From: Candidatus Binatia bacterium
GTDB lineage: Bacteria > Desulfobacterota > Binatia > HRBIN30
Reading direction: 5' to 3'
Length of the DNA: 64,000 bases
NCBI GenBank assembly: GCA_026004215.1
Contig: BPIR01000001.1
Location: forward strand, 1,454,566-1,518,565
The notes below the pieces were generated by a model. It had not been told where the DNA came from. It saw only the letters and a list, made by a program, of their open reading frames with translations, and did not search any database. Positions within the stretch are counted from its first letter, which is position 1; every line of letters begins with the position of its first letter. This document shows, piece after piece, positions 37,976-46,920 of the stretch. Both the position numbers and the translations under genes were made by a program.

Positions 37976-38355
37976 CGAGGCACGCTCTGCCGCCGAATGT
38001 GAATGCGCAGCACCCCATCTTCCACCCTGGCATCCACGTCCTTCGCGCTGACCGGTTCCGGCAGAACAAACGAGCGAGTCATGTTGACGTTCCTCGATGC
38101 CCGCATCCACAGGCGAGTGCCCAAACGCTGCTCCGTCTCTCGACGCGTCCCCCCCCGCACCCACAACTCCCGGCCCGACACATGCACCTGGATGTCGGCC
38201 GCGCTGAGACCTTCGACGGGAACTTCGATCACCCACCCATCTTCCACGACTTTCATCTGCGCCGGGGTGATGCCGCTCCGCGTGCCCCAGCGGCGGTGCA
38301 CGAGCTCGTCGAACAGGCGATCAATTTCTTCTGTCACGCTGAGAAGCTGCGCCAT
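37972..38355 (-). CDS. Hsp20/alpha-crystallin family small heat-shock protein
   Basis: 127 aa. The start MAQLLSVTEEIDRLFDELVHRRWG resembles the short N-arm of bacterial sHSPs; the alpha-crystallin domain covers about 35-125 with EVPVEGLSAADIQVHVSGREL, RSFVLPEPVSAKDVDARVEDGVLRI and the LRIHI ending. These ATP-independent chaperones hold unfolding proteins. The ribosome site before ATG 38355 is weak. The stop overlaps the start of the Lon-like protease by 4 bases, an arrangement that couples holdase and protease. Confidence 0.85.
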   Translation of the reverse strand: MAQLLSVTEEIDRLFDELVHRRWGTRSGITPAQMKVVEDGWVIEVPVEGLSAADIQVHVSGRELWVRGGTRRETEQRLGTRLWMRASRNVNMTRSFVLPEPVSAKDVDARVEDGVLRIHIRRQSVPR

Positions 38356-38568
38356 AGTGAGTCGGTTACCACCCGCCAGTCCTGCAAGCAATCCAGCTCG
38401 ATGCCCGCGACACGGCACCCGCCGCCGAGCAACAGCAATGCTGTTGGCTGCGATTAGGCGAAGTCCGACTCGACCTCGTTGCCTCGACGGCCCATGCGTG
38501 CAACGTTGTTCGACGGCGGCGAGTTGGTTAGGTACGAAGGTCGGACCGACTCGGAACGGAGAACGTGT
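38356..38568. other. Divergent regulatory region between hsp20-lon and the nuo cluster
   Basis: About 210 bases with no gene, between two divergent operons. It contains the dyad at 38430-38446 listed separately. The frame upstream of nuoB is open, but GGAACGGAGAACGTGT supports the ATG at 38569. No CIRCE element (TTAGCACTC-N9-GAGTGCTAA) or clear sigma-32 promoter was found. Confidence 0.5.
38430..38446. promoter_or_regulatory. Perfect 8-base dyad CAACAGCA-A-TGCTGTTG, operator-like
   Basis: A perfect palindrome with a single central base lies midway between the hsp20 and nuoB starts. Its tight centre suits binding by a dimeric regulator better than an RNA hairpin. Which operon it serves, and the regulator, are unknown. 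Confidence 0.35.
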
Positions 38569-39159
38569 ATGGCAACGGTAACCAATCGTCAGAGCCATGG
38601 TGCAGAAGGTTTTCTGGCCCGCCTGCGTGCAGCCACGGGCCAGCCGCTCAGCGACGCCGACGCCTTTGGCGAGAGTTTCCTGCTCACCAAGCTGGCCGAC
38701 GCTGTGCAGTGGGCGCGCAAGTATTCGTTTTTCCCGTACCCATTTGTCACTGCGTGCTGTGGCATGGAGTACATGTCCACCGCGGGGCCGCGGTTCGACA
38801 TCGACCGCTTCGGTGCGGCATTGCCGCGTTTCACGCCCCGCCAAGCAGACCTGCTCATGGTCGTCGGTACCATCACGCACCGCATTGCGCCCGTGCTGCG
38901 GCGCGTATGGGAGCAAATGGCAGAGCCAAAATGGGTAGTGTCTTTTGGCGCCTGCACGTCTTCGGGAGGCCCGTACAACAACTACGCTGTCGTTCAAGGG
39001 ATCGACACCATCATCCCGGTGCACCTGTACATCCCCGGATGTCCCCCGCGCCCCGAGGCCGTCCTCGATGGCCTCATCAAGCTCCAAGAGCGGGTGCAAC
39101 GCGAACGCGGAGGCCATCGCGTGCCGGAGCGGCATGGTAGCGGGCGCGTGCTCGAGTAG
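38569..39159 (+). CDS. nuoB: NADH-quinone oxidoreductase subunit B
   Basis: 196 aa. NuoB holds cluster N2, the last Fe-S centre before quinone. Tandem Cys63-Cys64 in TACCGMEYM, a cysteine in SFGACTSSGGPYNNY and one in YIPGCPPRPEA are the four N2 ligands. The protein is otherwise a normal NuoB with a short N-terminal extension and a basic C-terminal tail. It opens the nuo cluster; nuoA, which usually precedes it, is absent. nuoG follows after 32 bases. Confidence 0.95.
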   Translation: MATVTNRQSHGAEGFLARLRAATGQPLSDADAFGESFLLTKLADAVQWARKYSFFPYPFVTACCGMEYMSTAGPRFDIDRFGAALPRFTPRQADLLMVVGTITHRIAPVLRRVWEQMAEPKWVVSFGACTSSGGPYNNYAVVQGIDTIIPVHLYIPGCPPRPEAVLDGLIKLQERVQRERGGHRVPERHGSGRVLE

Positions 39160-39191
39160 CCCGAAAGCCCGCTCGACCATCGAGGCTACCC

Positions 39192-40769
39192 ATGGTGAAG
39201 ATCACGGTTGACGGACGGGAAATCGAAGTGGCTGCGGACAGCATGTTGCTGCCTGCCTTGATCGAGGCGGGTATTCACGTGCCCCATTACTGCTGGCACC
39301 CTAAACTCTCCATCGATGGGAGTTGCCGGATGTGCCAGGTGGAGGTGGAAGGCAGCCCAAAACTCGTCATCGCGTGCAACACACCGGTCCGCGAAGGCAT
39401 GGTGGTGCGTACCGACACGCCGCGTGTGGCCAATGCCCGGCGGGGGGTGATGGAACTCCTACTCGTCAACCATCCTATCGATTGTCCGATCTGCGACAAA
39501 GCCGGCGAGTGCCTGCTGCAAGACTACTCGTACTCCTTCGGCAGCCGCGCATGCCGCACCGACGAACCCCGGCGCAAGTTGGAAAAACGAAAAGACATCG
39601 GCCCGCGGATGATTTTGGACCAAGAGCGCTGCATTCTTTGCCGACGCTGCGTGCGGTTCTGTCGCGAGATCACCAAAACGAACGAGCTCGGCGTGTTCCA
39701 GATGGGCGACCGATCGGTGCTGGACGTCTTGCCCGACACCCCTTTGGCTAACGACTATTCCATGAACACGGCAGACATTTGCCCCGTGGGCGCCCTCGAA
39801 ACCAAAGACTTCCATCACAAACTGCGGGTTTGGTTTTTGAAGAAAACGCCCAGTGTATGCCCGAGCTGCAGCAACGGGTGCAACATCACGATCCAACACT
39901 ACCGCAACCAGATTTGGCGCCTGATGCCGCGCCGCAACGATGCCGTGAACGACACTTGGATGTGCGACCACGGCCGGCTGCAGTACGCCTTCGCGCACGA
40001 CACCAATCGGCTACGCCTTCCGATGGTTCGGCGGGGCGAAAAGCTGGAGGTGTGCGCTTGGGGCGAAGCCATTGCAGTGGCGAGCCGTTTGCTGCGCGAC
40101 GCCGTCAAGCACAGCGGCCCCGAACGCATTGCCTTGTTGGCTTCACCGCACCTGACAAACGAAGAGCTTTTCCGCTTGGCGCAGCTAGCGCGGGTTTTGA
40201 ACCTCCGCCACGTGGACACCCCCGTGATCGTCGGACGCGGGGACAACTTCTTGATCCAACCCGAGAAGGCGGCAAACTTTACCGGTGCGCGCGAACTCGG
40301 GCTGGTGCCACGACCGGGCGGGCACGACGTTGCGGGAATTCTCGATTTGGCTCGCCGTGGCGAATTGGACGTCGTGTACGTGTGCGGCTCGGACTGGACT
40401 CGCGTGTTCCCGGAGTCCGAGTGGAAAGCGGCCTTGCGCGCGGTACGCTCCGTGATTGTCCAAGATTTGTTCGCGGATCCGCTCGGAGAATTTGCTTCGC
40501 TTCTGCTGCCGTCGCTCAGTTGGGCAGAAAAAAGCGGCACGTTTACGAACCGCAAACGGCGAGTGCAGCAAATCCACCGAGCCTTGGAGCCGCCCGAAGG
40601 GCAACCGAGCGACGGCGAAATCTTTACGCGTATTCTTGCGCAACTGGTCGAAGGCGAATGGAGTTTCGATCCGGCTAGCGTGTTTGCCGAAATCGCTCGC
40701 GAGCATGCGCCGTTTGCGAAGCTTTCGTACTCCGCAATCGGGTTGCACGGGCAAGAACTTGCTGCCTGA
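39192..40769 (+). CDS. nuoG: NADH-quinone oxidoreductase subunit G (short form)
   Basis: 525 aa, much shorter than E. coli NuoG (about 908). The N-terminal [2Fe-2S] domain has HYCWHPKLSIDGSCRMCQ with a fourth Cys in IACNTP; HPIDCPICDKAGECLLQD gives the His-Cys3 cluster; CILCRRCVRFC with CPVGAL binds a [4Fe-4S]; and CPSCSNGC with a later WMCD could bind the optional N7 cluster. The molybdopterin-like domain after about 270 is curtailed, with LLPSLSWAEKSGTFTNRKRRVQ retained. It sits between nuoB and nuoI, where nuoC/D would be normal. Confidence 0.92.
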   Translation: MVKITVDGREIEVAADSMLLPALIEAGIHVPHYCWHPKLSIDGSCRMCQVEVEGSPKLVIACNTPVREGMVVRTDTPRVANARRGVMELLLVNHPIDCPICDKAGECLLQDYSYSFGSRACRTDEPRRKLEKRKDIGPRMILDQERCILCRRCVRFCREITKTNELGVFQMGDRSVLDVLPDTPLANDYSMNTADICPVGALETKDFHHKLRVWFLKKTPSVCPSCSNGCNITIQHYRNQIWRLMPRRNDAVNDTWMCDHGRLQYAFAHDTNRLRLPMVRRGEKLEVCAWGEAIAVASRLLRDAVKHSGPERIALLASPHLTNEELFRLAQLARVLNLRHVDTPVIVGRGDNFLIQPEKAANFTGARELGLVPRPGGHDVAGILDLARRGELDVVYVCGSDWTRVFPESEWKAALRAVRSVIVQDLFADPLGEFASLLLPSLSWAEKSGTFTNRKRRVQQIHRALEPPEGQPSDGEIFTRILAQLVEGEWSFDPASVFAEIAREHAPFAKLSYSAIGLHGQELAA

Positions 40770-40783
40770 GGAGGCGGACGGGA

Positions 40784-41335
40784 ATGGCCACGCGAATCGT
40801 TACGGTCGAGCGACCCGCTCCCATGAGTGCCCCGGAAGGGGTCGTGCGGAGCGGCGCAGCGGTCCTCAAGGGCATGTGGATTGCCAGCCGCCACTTCTGG
40901 AGGAACCTCTGGGGATTTCTGCGGGGAAAGCCGACGGTGTTTACCGTTCAATACCCTGAAGAGCGGCTGGAACAACCACCCGCCTTCCGCGGCATGCCGG
41001 TGCTGGTGCAGATGGAGAACGGCAAAGAGCGGTGTGTTGCTTGCGGGCTTTGCGAGTGGGCATGCCCGACGGATTGCATCACGATTTACCCTGCCGAAAC
41101 GGAAGATGAAATCGAACGCTACCCGCGCGTCTTCGACATCGATATGTCTCGCTGCATGTTTTGTGGCCTTTGCGAAGAGGCCTGCCCTGAGGAAGCAATC
41201 GTCATGAGCCACAATGTCGAAATTGCCGCCTTTTCTCGCCGCGGCACCGTTTGGCACAAAGAGGATTTGCTGGTTCCCGCTAGCGAGCTCGAAAAAAACC
41301 GCTTTCGCCACATTCGTAGGACCTACGAACGGTGA
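40784..41335 (+). CDS. nuoI: NADH-quinone oxidoreductase subunit I
   Basis: 183-aa ferredoxin-like subunit holding clusters N6a and N6b. Two 8-Fe-type motifs are plain: CVACGLCEWACPTDCI (about 85-100) and CMFCGLCEEACPEEAI (about 125-140). The N-terminal part includes WRNLWGFLRGKPTVFTVQYPEE, common in NuoI and close to the membrane arm. GAGGCGGACGGG precedes the ATG. nuoH, its usual neighbour, is missing. Confidence 0.95.
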   Translation: MATRIVTVERPAPMSAPEGVVRSGAAVLKGMWIASRHFWRNLWGFLRGKPTVFTVQYPEERLEQPPAFRGMPVLVQMENGKERCVACGLCEWACPTDCITIYPAETEDEIERYPRVFDIDMSRCMFCGLCEEACPEEAIVMSHNVEIAAFSRRGTVWHKEDLLVPASELEKNRFRHIRRTYER

Positions 41336-41382
41336 TTCGCTCGTTTCGAGTTTCCCGTTTTGGTCAGAAGATTGGTTGAACC

Positions 41383-43095
41383 ATGCCCCACAACGAACGC
41401 ATACTCGCCACAATCCAGGCCCGCTGCGGCGACGCCATCGTCCGCACGGATACTTATCGAGGCGACCCCACCGCTCACATTCGCCGGGAGCGGCTGCTGG
41501 AGGTCGCACGCGTCCTGCGCGACGACACGGACCTCGCCTTCGATTTGCTCCTCGATGTCACCTGCGTGGATTACCTCGGGCAGGAGCCTCGGTTCGAGGT
41601 CGTGTATCATTTTTACTCCACCCGTCACCGCCATCGTTTGCGAGTCAAGGCTCGCGTGCCGGAGGCTGATCCCACCATTGACAGCTTGGTCCCCCTGTGG
41701 GTGGGGGCGAACTGGTTGGAGCGCGAAACGTACGACATGTACGGGATTCGGTTCCGGGGTCATCCCGACCTGAGGCGCATTTATCTTTACGAAGAATTCG
41801 AAGGGCATCCACTCCGCAAGGATTACCCAAAGGAAAAACGGCAACCGTTAATTGGTCCGGGCTCGAAAGGCACATACAAACCCCGCCCACCCGAAATTCC
41901 CCACGCCAGCCGCGTGGAAGGCATGCTCGGGGCGGAACTCATGCGGGTGCAGCTCGGGCCATCGCATCCGGCTACGCACGGCACCGTGCGTATCGTTCTC
42001 GATCTCGACGGAGAGACGATCGTCAATGCCGACGTGGAAATCGGCTACCTGCACCGCGGCTTCGAAAAGGAGTGCGAGAGCGGCTTTTACTATCAGGCCA
42101 TCCCGTACACCGACCGCCTGAATTACAGCTCCGCCATTTTGTGCAACGTCGGGTACTGCCTGGCCGTCGAGAAGCTCTTTGGCGTCGAGGTACCGCCGCG
42201 GGGGCAATTCGTACGCGTGATCGGCGGCGAGATTTCCCGCATTGCCGACCACCTCCTCTGCATCGGGGCCACCGCACTGGAACTCAATGCCTTTACGCCC
42301 TTTCTCTATGCCCTGGAAGCTCGCGAGCTCGCCTGGGACCTGATCAACGCACTTTGCGGAGCTCGCGTCACGAGCAATTTCGTGCGCATCGGAGGCGTGA
42401 GCGCAGATCTGCCGCCAGGCTTTGCCGAACTTTGCCAGCAAAACTTCAAGCGCATCTTGGAGCTTGTGGGCGATGCCGAAGGCATGCTGCTCGAAAACCC
42501 CATCTTTCGTGCCCGCATGGAAGGGGTTTCCGTGATGTCCGCCGAGCGGCTGATTGCTTACGGTGTCACCGGACCATTATTGCGGGCCGCCGGAGTGGAT
42601 TTGGACCTCCGCCGCGCCGAGCCCTATCTGGTGTACGACCAACTGGATTTCGACATCCCCGTGGGATCGCAAGGGGATAATCTAGACCGCTTCCTCATCC
42701 GCCTCGCCGAGCTGCGGCAGAGTATCCGCATCGTCGAGCAATGCTTGAAGATGTTGCCGCCCGGGCCCGTGGACATCGACGATCCAGCGCTGCGTTTCCC
42801 TCCGAAGGGACGGGTATTCACTCGCATGGAAGACATGATCAATCAGTTCAAGCTGGTCACCGAAGGCCCCAAGCCGCCGCCCGGCGAGGTTTACTTCGCC
42901 ATCGAGTCCGCCAATGGAGAGCTGGGTTACTATCTCGTGAGCGACGGCACCGGCAAACCCTATAAGTGCCGCGCCCGCACGCCGAGCTTTTCCAACACGC
43001 AACCATTAGCGGAGATGGTGCGGGGGCGGCTGCTGGCCGATATCGTACCCACGTTCGACATGATCAACATGATCGGAGGCGAGTGTGATCGTTGA
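41383..43095 (+). CDS. nuoC: NADH-quinone oxidoreductase fused subunits C/D
   Basis: 570-aa fusion. Residues 1-180 are NuoC (30-kDa subunit: LLDVTCVDYLG, ERETYDMYGIRFRGHPDLRRI); residues 190-570 are NuoD (49-kDa), with LGPSHPATHGTVRI, IGYLHRGFEKECES and the C-terminal DIVPTFDMINMIGGECDR, which lines the quinone cavity. The same fusion (NuoCD) exists in E. coli. No frameshift at the junction. Its end overlaps the nuoEF start by 11 bases. Confidence 0.95.
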   Translation: MPHNERILATIQARCGDAIVRTDTYRGDPTAHIRRERLLEVARVLRDDTDLAFDLLLDVTCVDYLGQEPRFEVVYHFYSTRHRHRLRVKARVPEADPTIDSLVPLWVGANWLERETYDMYGIRFRGHPDLRRIYLYEEFEGHPLRKDYPKEKRQPLIGPGSKGTYKPRPPEIPHASRVEGMLGAELMRVQLGPSHPATHGTVRIVLDLDGETIVNADVEIGYLHRGFEKECESGFYYQAIPYTDRLNYSSAILCNVGYCLAVEKLFGVEVPPRGQFVRVIGGEISRIADHLLCIGATALELNAFTPFLYALEARELAWDLINALCGARVTSNFVRIGGVSADLPPGFAELCQQNFKRILELVGDAEGMLLENPIFRARMEGVSVMSAERLIAYGVTGPLLRAAGVDLDLRRAEPYLVYDQLDFDIPVGSQGDNLDRFLIRLAELRQSIRIVEQCLKMLPPGPVDIDDPALRFPPKGRVFTRMEDMINQFKLVTEGPKPPPGEVYFAIESANGELGYYLVSDGTGKPYKCRARTPSFSNTQPLAEMVRGRLLADIVPTFDMINMIGGECDR

Positions 43096-44926
43096 CCATC
43101 CTGCAGCAAAGAAGATAACTCCCCCGCCCCGTCGCGATGGCCAACTTCTGTCGGATTCGGTTCGCGCCAAAATCCTGGCCGAGGCCGCCAACTACCCGCA
43201 GGCGCGCTCCGCGCTACTTGCGGCGCTCCATTTAGCGCAAGCGGAACACGGCTGGATTTCTCCTCCACTGGTCCGGGAGATCGCCGAACTGCTCGGCCTC
43301 CTGCCGATCCAAGTGCAAGAGGTGGTTTCGTTTTACCCCATGTTCCACAGCCGCCCGAAGGGACGATGCCACATCCAAGTGTGCACAAATATCGCCTGTG
43401 CCGCGGCCGGGGCGAGAAAGCTGGTGCGGCAAATCGAAGACGCCCTCGGGATTCGCGCTGGGGAGACGACCGCGGATGGGGCTTTCTCCCTCGCAGAAGT
43501 GGAATGCTTGGGTTCCTGCGGCACGGCGCCGGTGGTGCAAGTCAACAACGACCCGTACATCGAATGCGCCACTGCCGGCGACGTGGCCGCCATTCTCCGC
43601 GGGGAAAAAGTCGAACGCCCGAGCCCGATGATTTCGCTCATCCCCGAGGGGGTCGAAGGATACTTACTGCCGCCGAATGGCGTGAACCGCACGGAAATCG
43701 ATGACTACCTCGCGGCGGGCGGATATGAGCAGGCCCGCCGGGCCTGGCTCGAACTGGAGCCCGAAACCATCACGGAAATCGTCAAGGAGTCGGGGTTGCG
43801 CGGGCGCGGCGGAGCCGGGTTTGTCACCGGCCTCAAATGGGGATTTATGCCGAAGAACGCGGACAAACCGTGCTACCTCGCCGTCAACGGCGACGAAAGT
43901 GAGCCCGGTACGTTCAAAGACCGGCAAATTCTCGAGCGGAACCCTCACCAATTTATCGAAGGCGCACTCATCGCGGGGCGAGCGATTCGTGCGGTGGCGG
44001 CCTACGTATACCTGCGCGGCGAATACACGGTACCGTACCTGCGCCTCATGCATGCCATCGAACAAGCCTACCAGCGTGGCTTTTTGGGTGACAACGTGTT
44101 CGGCTCGGGCCGCTCGTTCCACATGTTCGTACAAAGGGGCGCAGGGGCGTACATTTGCGGGGAAGAAACGGGCATGATCGAATCCATGGAGGGCAAAAAG
44201 GGCCAGCCGCGCAAACGCCCCCCCTTCCCGGCCGCTTACGGGCTTTGGGGCTGCCCGACGACGGTGAACAATCTCGAGACGATCACGCACGTGCCCGTGA
44301 TCCTGCGCAACGGCGCGGCTTGGTTTCGCCAGCGCGGCACGGAGAGGAGCACCGGGAACACTTTGTTTGGCATCAGTGGACACGTAAAACGCCCCGGGGT
44401 TTACGAACTCCCTCTCGGCACACGGCTGCGAGATATTATCGAAAAGTATGCCGGTGGTATGGCCAACGGACGGCCTCCCAAGGCCATCATCCCCGGAGGC
44501 GTCTCTATGCCCGTGCTCACGGCAGAGCACCTGGATACACCCATGGACCATGACTCGCTGCAGCGCGCGGGCAGCTTGCTGGGAACCGCCGGCATCGTCG
44601 TTTTGGACGACTCCACGTGTCCCGTACGCGCCGCGGGCGTGATCGCCCGCTTCTTTCGCCACGAAAGTTGCGGGCAGTGCACGCAATGCCGAGAAGGCAC
44701 TGGGTTTCTGTACAAATTGCTCAAACGAATCGAGAGCGGGCAAGCTAGCCCCGCCGACCTTCAAACGATCGAGGACGTCTGCGGCTACATGGAGGGGCAA
44801 ACCATTTGCGCGCTGTCCGACGCCGCCGCATGGGCTGCCGGCAACTTCTTGCGCCGCTTCCGCGCCGACTTCGAAGCGCACTTGACGCAAAAGGGCTGCC
44901 CCTTCCCGGAAAGCTTCGAGATGTAG
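43085..44926 (+). CDS. nuoF: NADH-quinone oxidoreductase fused subunits E/F
   Basis: 613-aa fusion of the NADH input module. Residues about 20-185 are NuoE with the thioredoxin-like [2Fe-2S] ligands in CTNIAC and CLGSC; residues about 195-613 are NuoF with the FMN loop GRGGAGFVTG, the NADH motif GAYICGEETGMIESMEG, and the N3 [4Fe-4S] ligands in ESCGQCTQCREGT plus a later Cys. Two residue strings normally from separate genes run through one frame without a stop. GTG start at 43085 within the nuoCD end. It closes the cluster; no nuoH or J-N gene follows. Confidence 0.93.
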   Translation: MIVDHPAAKKITPPPRRDGQLLSDSVRAKILAEAANYPQARSALLAALHLAQAEHGWISPPLVREIAELLGLLPIQVQEVVSFYPMFHSRPKGRCHIQVCTNIACAAAGARKLVRQIEDALGIRAGETTADGAFSLAEVECLGSCGTAPVVQVNNDPYIECATAGDVAAILRGEKVERPSPMISLIPEGVEGYLLPPNGVNRTEIDDYLAAGGYEQARRAWLELEPETITEIVKESGLRGRGGAGFVTGLKWGFMPKNADKPCYLAVNGDESEPGTFKDRQILERNPHQFIEGALIAGRAIRAVAAYVYLRGEYTVPYLRLMHAIEQAYQRGFLGDNVFGSGRSFHMFVQRGAGAYICGEETGMIESMEGKKGQPRKRPPFPAAYGLWGCPTTVNNLETITHVPVILRNGAAWFRQRGTERSTGNTLFGISGHVKRPGVYELPLGTRLRDIIEKYAGGMANGRPPKAIIPGGVSMPVLTAEHLDTPMDHDSLQRAGSLLGTAGIVVLDDSTCPVRAAGVIARFFRHESCGQCTQCREGTGFLYKLLKRIESGQASPADLQTIEDVCGYMEGQTICALSDAAAWAAGNFLRRFRADFEAHLTQKGCPFPESFEM

Positions 44927-44974
44927 CGCGGCGACCGAGTACGACCCCTTTTCCCTGTACAGGAGCGCGACCCC

Positions 44975-45847
44975 GTGTCGGACATTGTCGGGCCCACGTC
45001 GCATTACTTTTACTCGCAGCGTTTGAAACTCCACTACGTGGACTGGGGAAACTCCCAAGCCCCACCGCTGCTGCTGATTCATGGCGGCCGCGACCACGCC
45101 CGCAACTGGGACTGGGTGGCTCTTCGGCTGCGCCACCGCTACCACATCATCGCACCTGACTTGCGCGGGCACGGGGACTCCCAGTGGGCCATCGGTGGAG
45201 CATATACGGTGGCCGATTACGTCCTCGACCTGGCCCAACTCATCGAAGCGCTGGAACTGCCAGAGCTGGTTCTGCTCGGACACTCACTCGGAGGATCCGT
45301 GGCCCTCCATTACGCCGGCACATATCCCGAGCGCGTCCGGAAAGTCATCGCCATCGAGGGGCTCGGCCCCCCGCCATGGCTCATGACCGAACGGCCCCCG
45401 CATCAGCGCATGCGGGAGTGGGTCGCGGAGATGCAGGCACTCGCCCGCCGCCATCCGCGGCGATATGCATCGCTGAACGAGGCCATGGCGCGGATGCGCG
45501 AGGCCAACCCACACCTCAGCGAAGAACAAGCGCACCACCTGACCGTCCACGGTTGCTACCGAGCGGAAGACGGTACCTACCTCTGGAAGTTCGACAACTA
45601 TGTGCGCGCCACTTCGCCGTACCTCAGCAGCATGCGCGAGGCACGCGAAATCTGGGGTCAAATTGCATGTCCGGTTCTTTTGATCCGCGGCGAAGAATCC
45701 TGGGCTTCGGACCCGAGTCAGGACGGCCGTGCCTCGGCGTTCCGCGACGCCACCGTCGTCAACATCCCCAGGGCAGGACACTGGGTCCACCACGACCAAC
45801 TCGATGCTTTTCTCGCTGCCGTAGAAGAATTCCTGCAGCGCGATTGA
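44975..45847 (+). CDS. Alpha/beta-fold hydrolase
   Basis: 290-aa cytosolic hydrolase. Oxyanion HGGRDHARNWDW, nucleophile elbow GHSLGGS (near 106), acid likely in LLIRGEESWASD or DPSQD, and catalytic His in AGHWVHHD near residue 272 form a canonical triad. The overall pattern resembles haloalkane-dehalogenase/epoxide-hydrolase-like or C-C hydrolases, but the substrate is not assignable. AGGAG about 10 bases before the GTG supports the start. It follows nuoEF by 48 bases; a functional link is not implied. Confidence 0.85.
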   Translation: MSDIVGPTSHYFYSQRLKLHYVDWGNSQAPPLLLIHGGRDHARNWDWVALRLRHRYHIIAPDLRGHGDSQWAIGGAYTVADYVLDLAQLIEALELPELVLLGHSLGGSVALHYAGTYPERVRKVIAIEGLGPPPWLMTERPPHQRMREWVAEMQALARRHPRRYASLNEAMARMREANPHLSEEQAHHLTVHGCYRAEDGTYLWKFDNYVRATSPYLSSMREAREIWGQIACPVLLIRGEESWASDPSQDGRASAFRDATVVNIPRAGHWVHHDQLDAFLAAVEEFLQRD

Positions 45848-45857
45848 TGCCGCCGGG

Positions 45858-46880
45858 TCAAACAGGCCGGTCGGGTTGAATGATCTCTTCGACCGTCATG
45901 GCTTGGCGTTGCCGGAACGGCTCGACGCGGATCGGACAGTCCGGAAGCTCGCATTGCGCGCAGTACAAGCGGCGACAAGGATCCGTATGAAACACGATCT
46001 CTCCGGCCAAGGCACCCGCCGCCATCACGTCGCGCTCGAACGCGTCGGCCTCGTCATGAGCATGTTTGACCGTCCAAAACTCGGGCACAACGAGATGCGC
46101 ATCGACGTGCGTGAATCGCCCGGAACGAATTGCGCGGGTGTTGTGGATGCGCACGATCCCCGGCCGCATCGCCTGGTTCATGGCTTGCACCAGCCGCTGG
46201 AGCAGTTGCGGGTCTTCCTCGTCCAGCAAGCCGCCCGCCGCATAGCGAACCAAACGAAAGCCCGTGAAGGCCAAATGCACCGCCACCCCTGCCGCCACCA
46301 GGGGATCGAGCCACACTACATCGGTAAGCCACACCAGGAGCAACCCCACGACAACCGCGGCACTCGTCCAAAAGTCAGAAATGACGTGCTGGCCATCGGC
46401 GACCAGCGCCAACGACTGGCAACGCCGCCCCGTGCGGACCAGGTACACGCCCAACAGCAAATTGGCGATGCCGGCCGCCGCCGTAATCGCCATACCCGTG
46501 TCGAGCTGTTGCAAAGTGGGCCCTTGCCACAGCACGTGCGCAGCCTCGTAAAAAATCATCACCGCCGCGAATGCAATTAAACCCCCTTCGAAGGCGGCGG
46601 AAAAAAACTCGATCTTCCCGTGACCGTAGGGATGGCTGCGGTCCGCTGGCCGGCCCGCAAACACTAAACCGCCCAGTGCGAACAGAGCCGCAACCACGTT
46701 CACGATGCTTTCCAGCGCGTCCGAGAAGACCGCACTGGAACCGGTGAGCTGATACGCCACAAACTTGAGCACCAGCAAGACGCTACCCACCGCAAGCGAG
46801 ACGAACCCAGCCGTGATGCGGGCTCGCTGTTCGGACTCGCCACTCACAACCGCAACGGCGGGCAAAGGCGGCACTGCCAT
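45858..46880 (-). CDS. Cation diffusion facilitator (CDF) family divalent-metal transporter
   Basis: About 340 aa with six hydrophobic helices. VFSDALESIVNVVAA in helix 2 and HVISDFWTS in helix 5 provide the metal-site acidic and His/Asp residues typical of CDF zinc/iron/manganese exporters; SHPYGHGKIEFF is the loop signature. The C-terminal cytoplasmic domain (about 240-310) ends in an added cysteine pair region, CRRLYCAQCELPDCPI, which might bind metal. Start at ATG 46880, where the family N-terminus begins; the upstream frame is charged. Convergent with the hydrolase. Confidence 0.9.
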   Translation of the reverse strand: MAVPPLPAVAVVSGESEQRARITAGFVSLAVGSVLLVLKFVAYQLTGSSAVFSDALESIVNVVAALFALGGLVFAGRPADRSHPYGHGKIEFFSAAFEGGLIAFAAVMIFYEAAHVLWQGPTLQQLDTGMAITAAAGIANLLLGVYLVRTGRRCQSLALVADGQHVISDFWTSAAVVVGLLLVWLTDVVWLDPLVAAGVAVHLAFTGFRLVRYAAGGLLDEEDPQLLQRLVQAMNQAMRPGIVRIHNTRAIRSGRFTHVDAHLVVPEFWTVKHAHDEADAFERDVMAAGALAGEIVFHTDPCRRLYCAQCELPDCPIRVEPFRQRQAMTVEEIIQPDRPV

Positions 46881-46920
46881 AAGCCGGAAATTAAAAGAAA
46901 ATCGGCGCGCGGCAAAAGGT

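Noticed and set aside
41383..43095. NuoC-NuoD fusion as a novelty
   Set aside because: The same fusion is standard in E. coli and many other bacteria.
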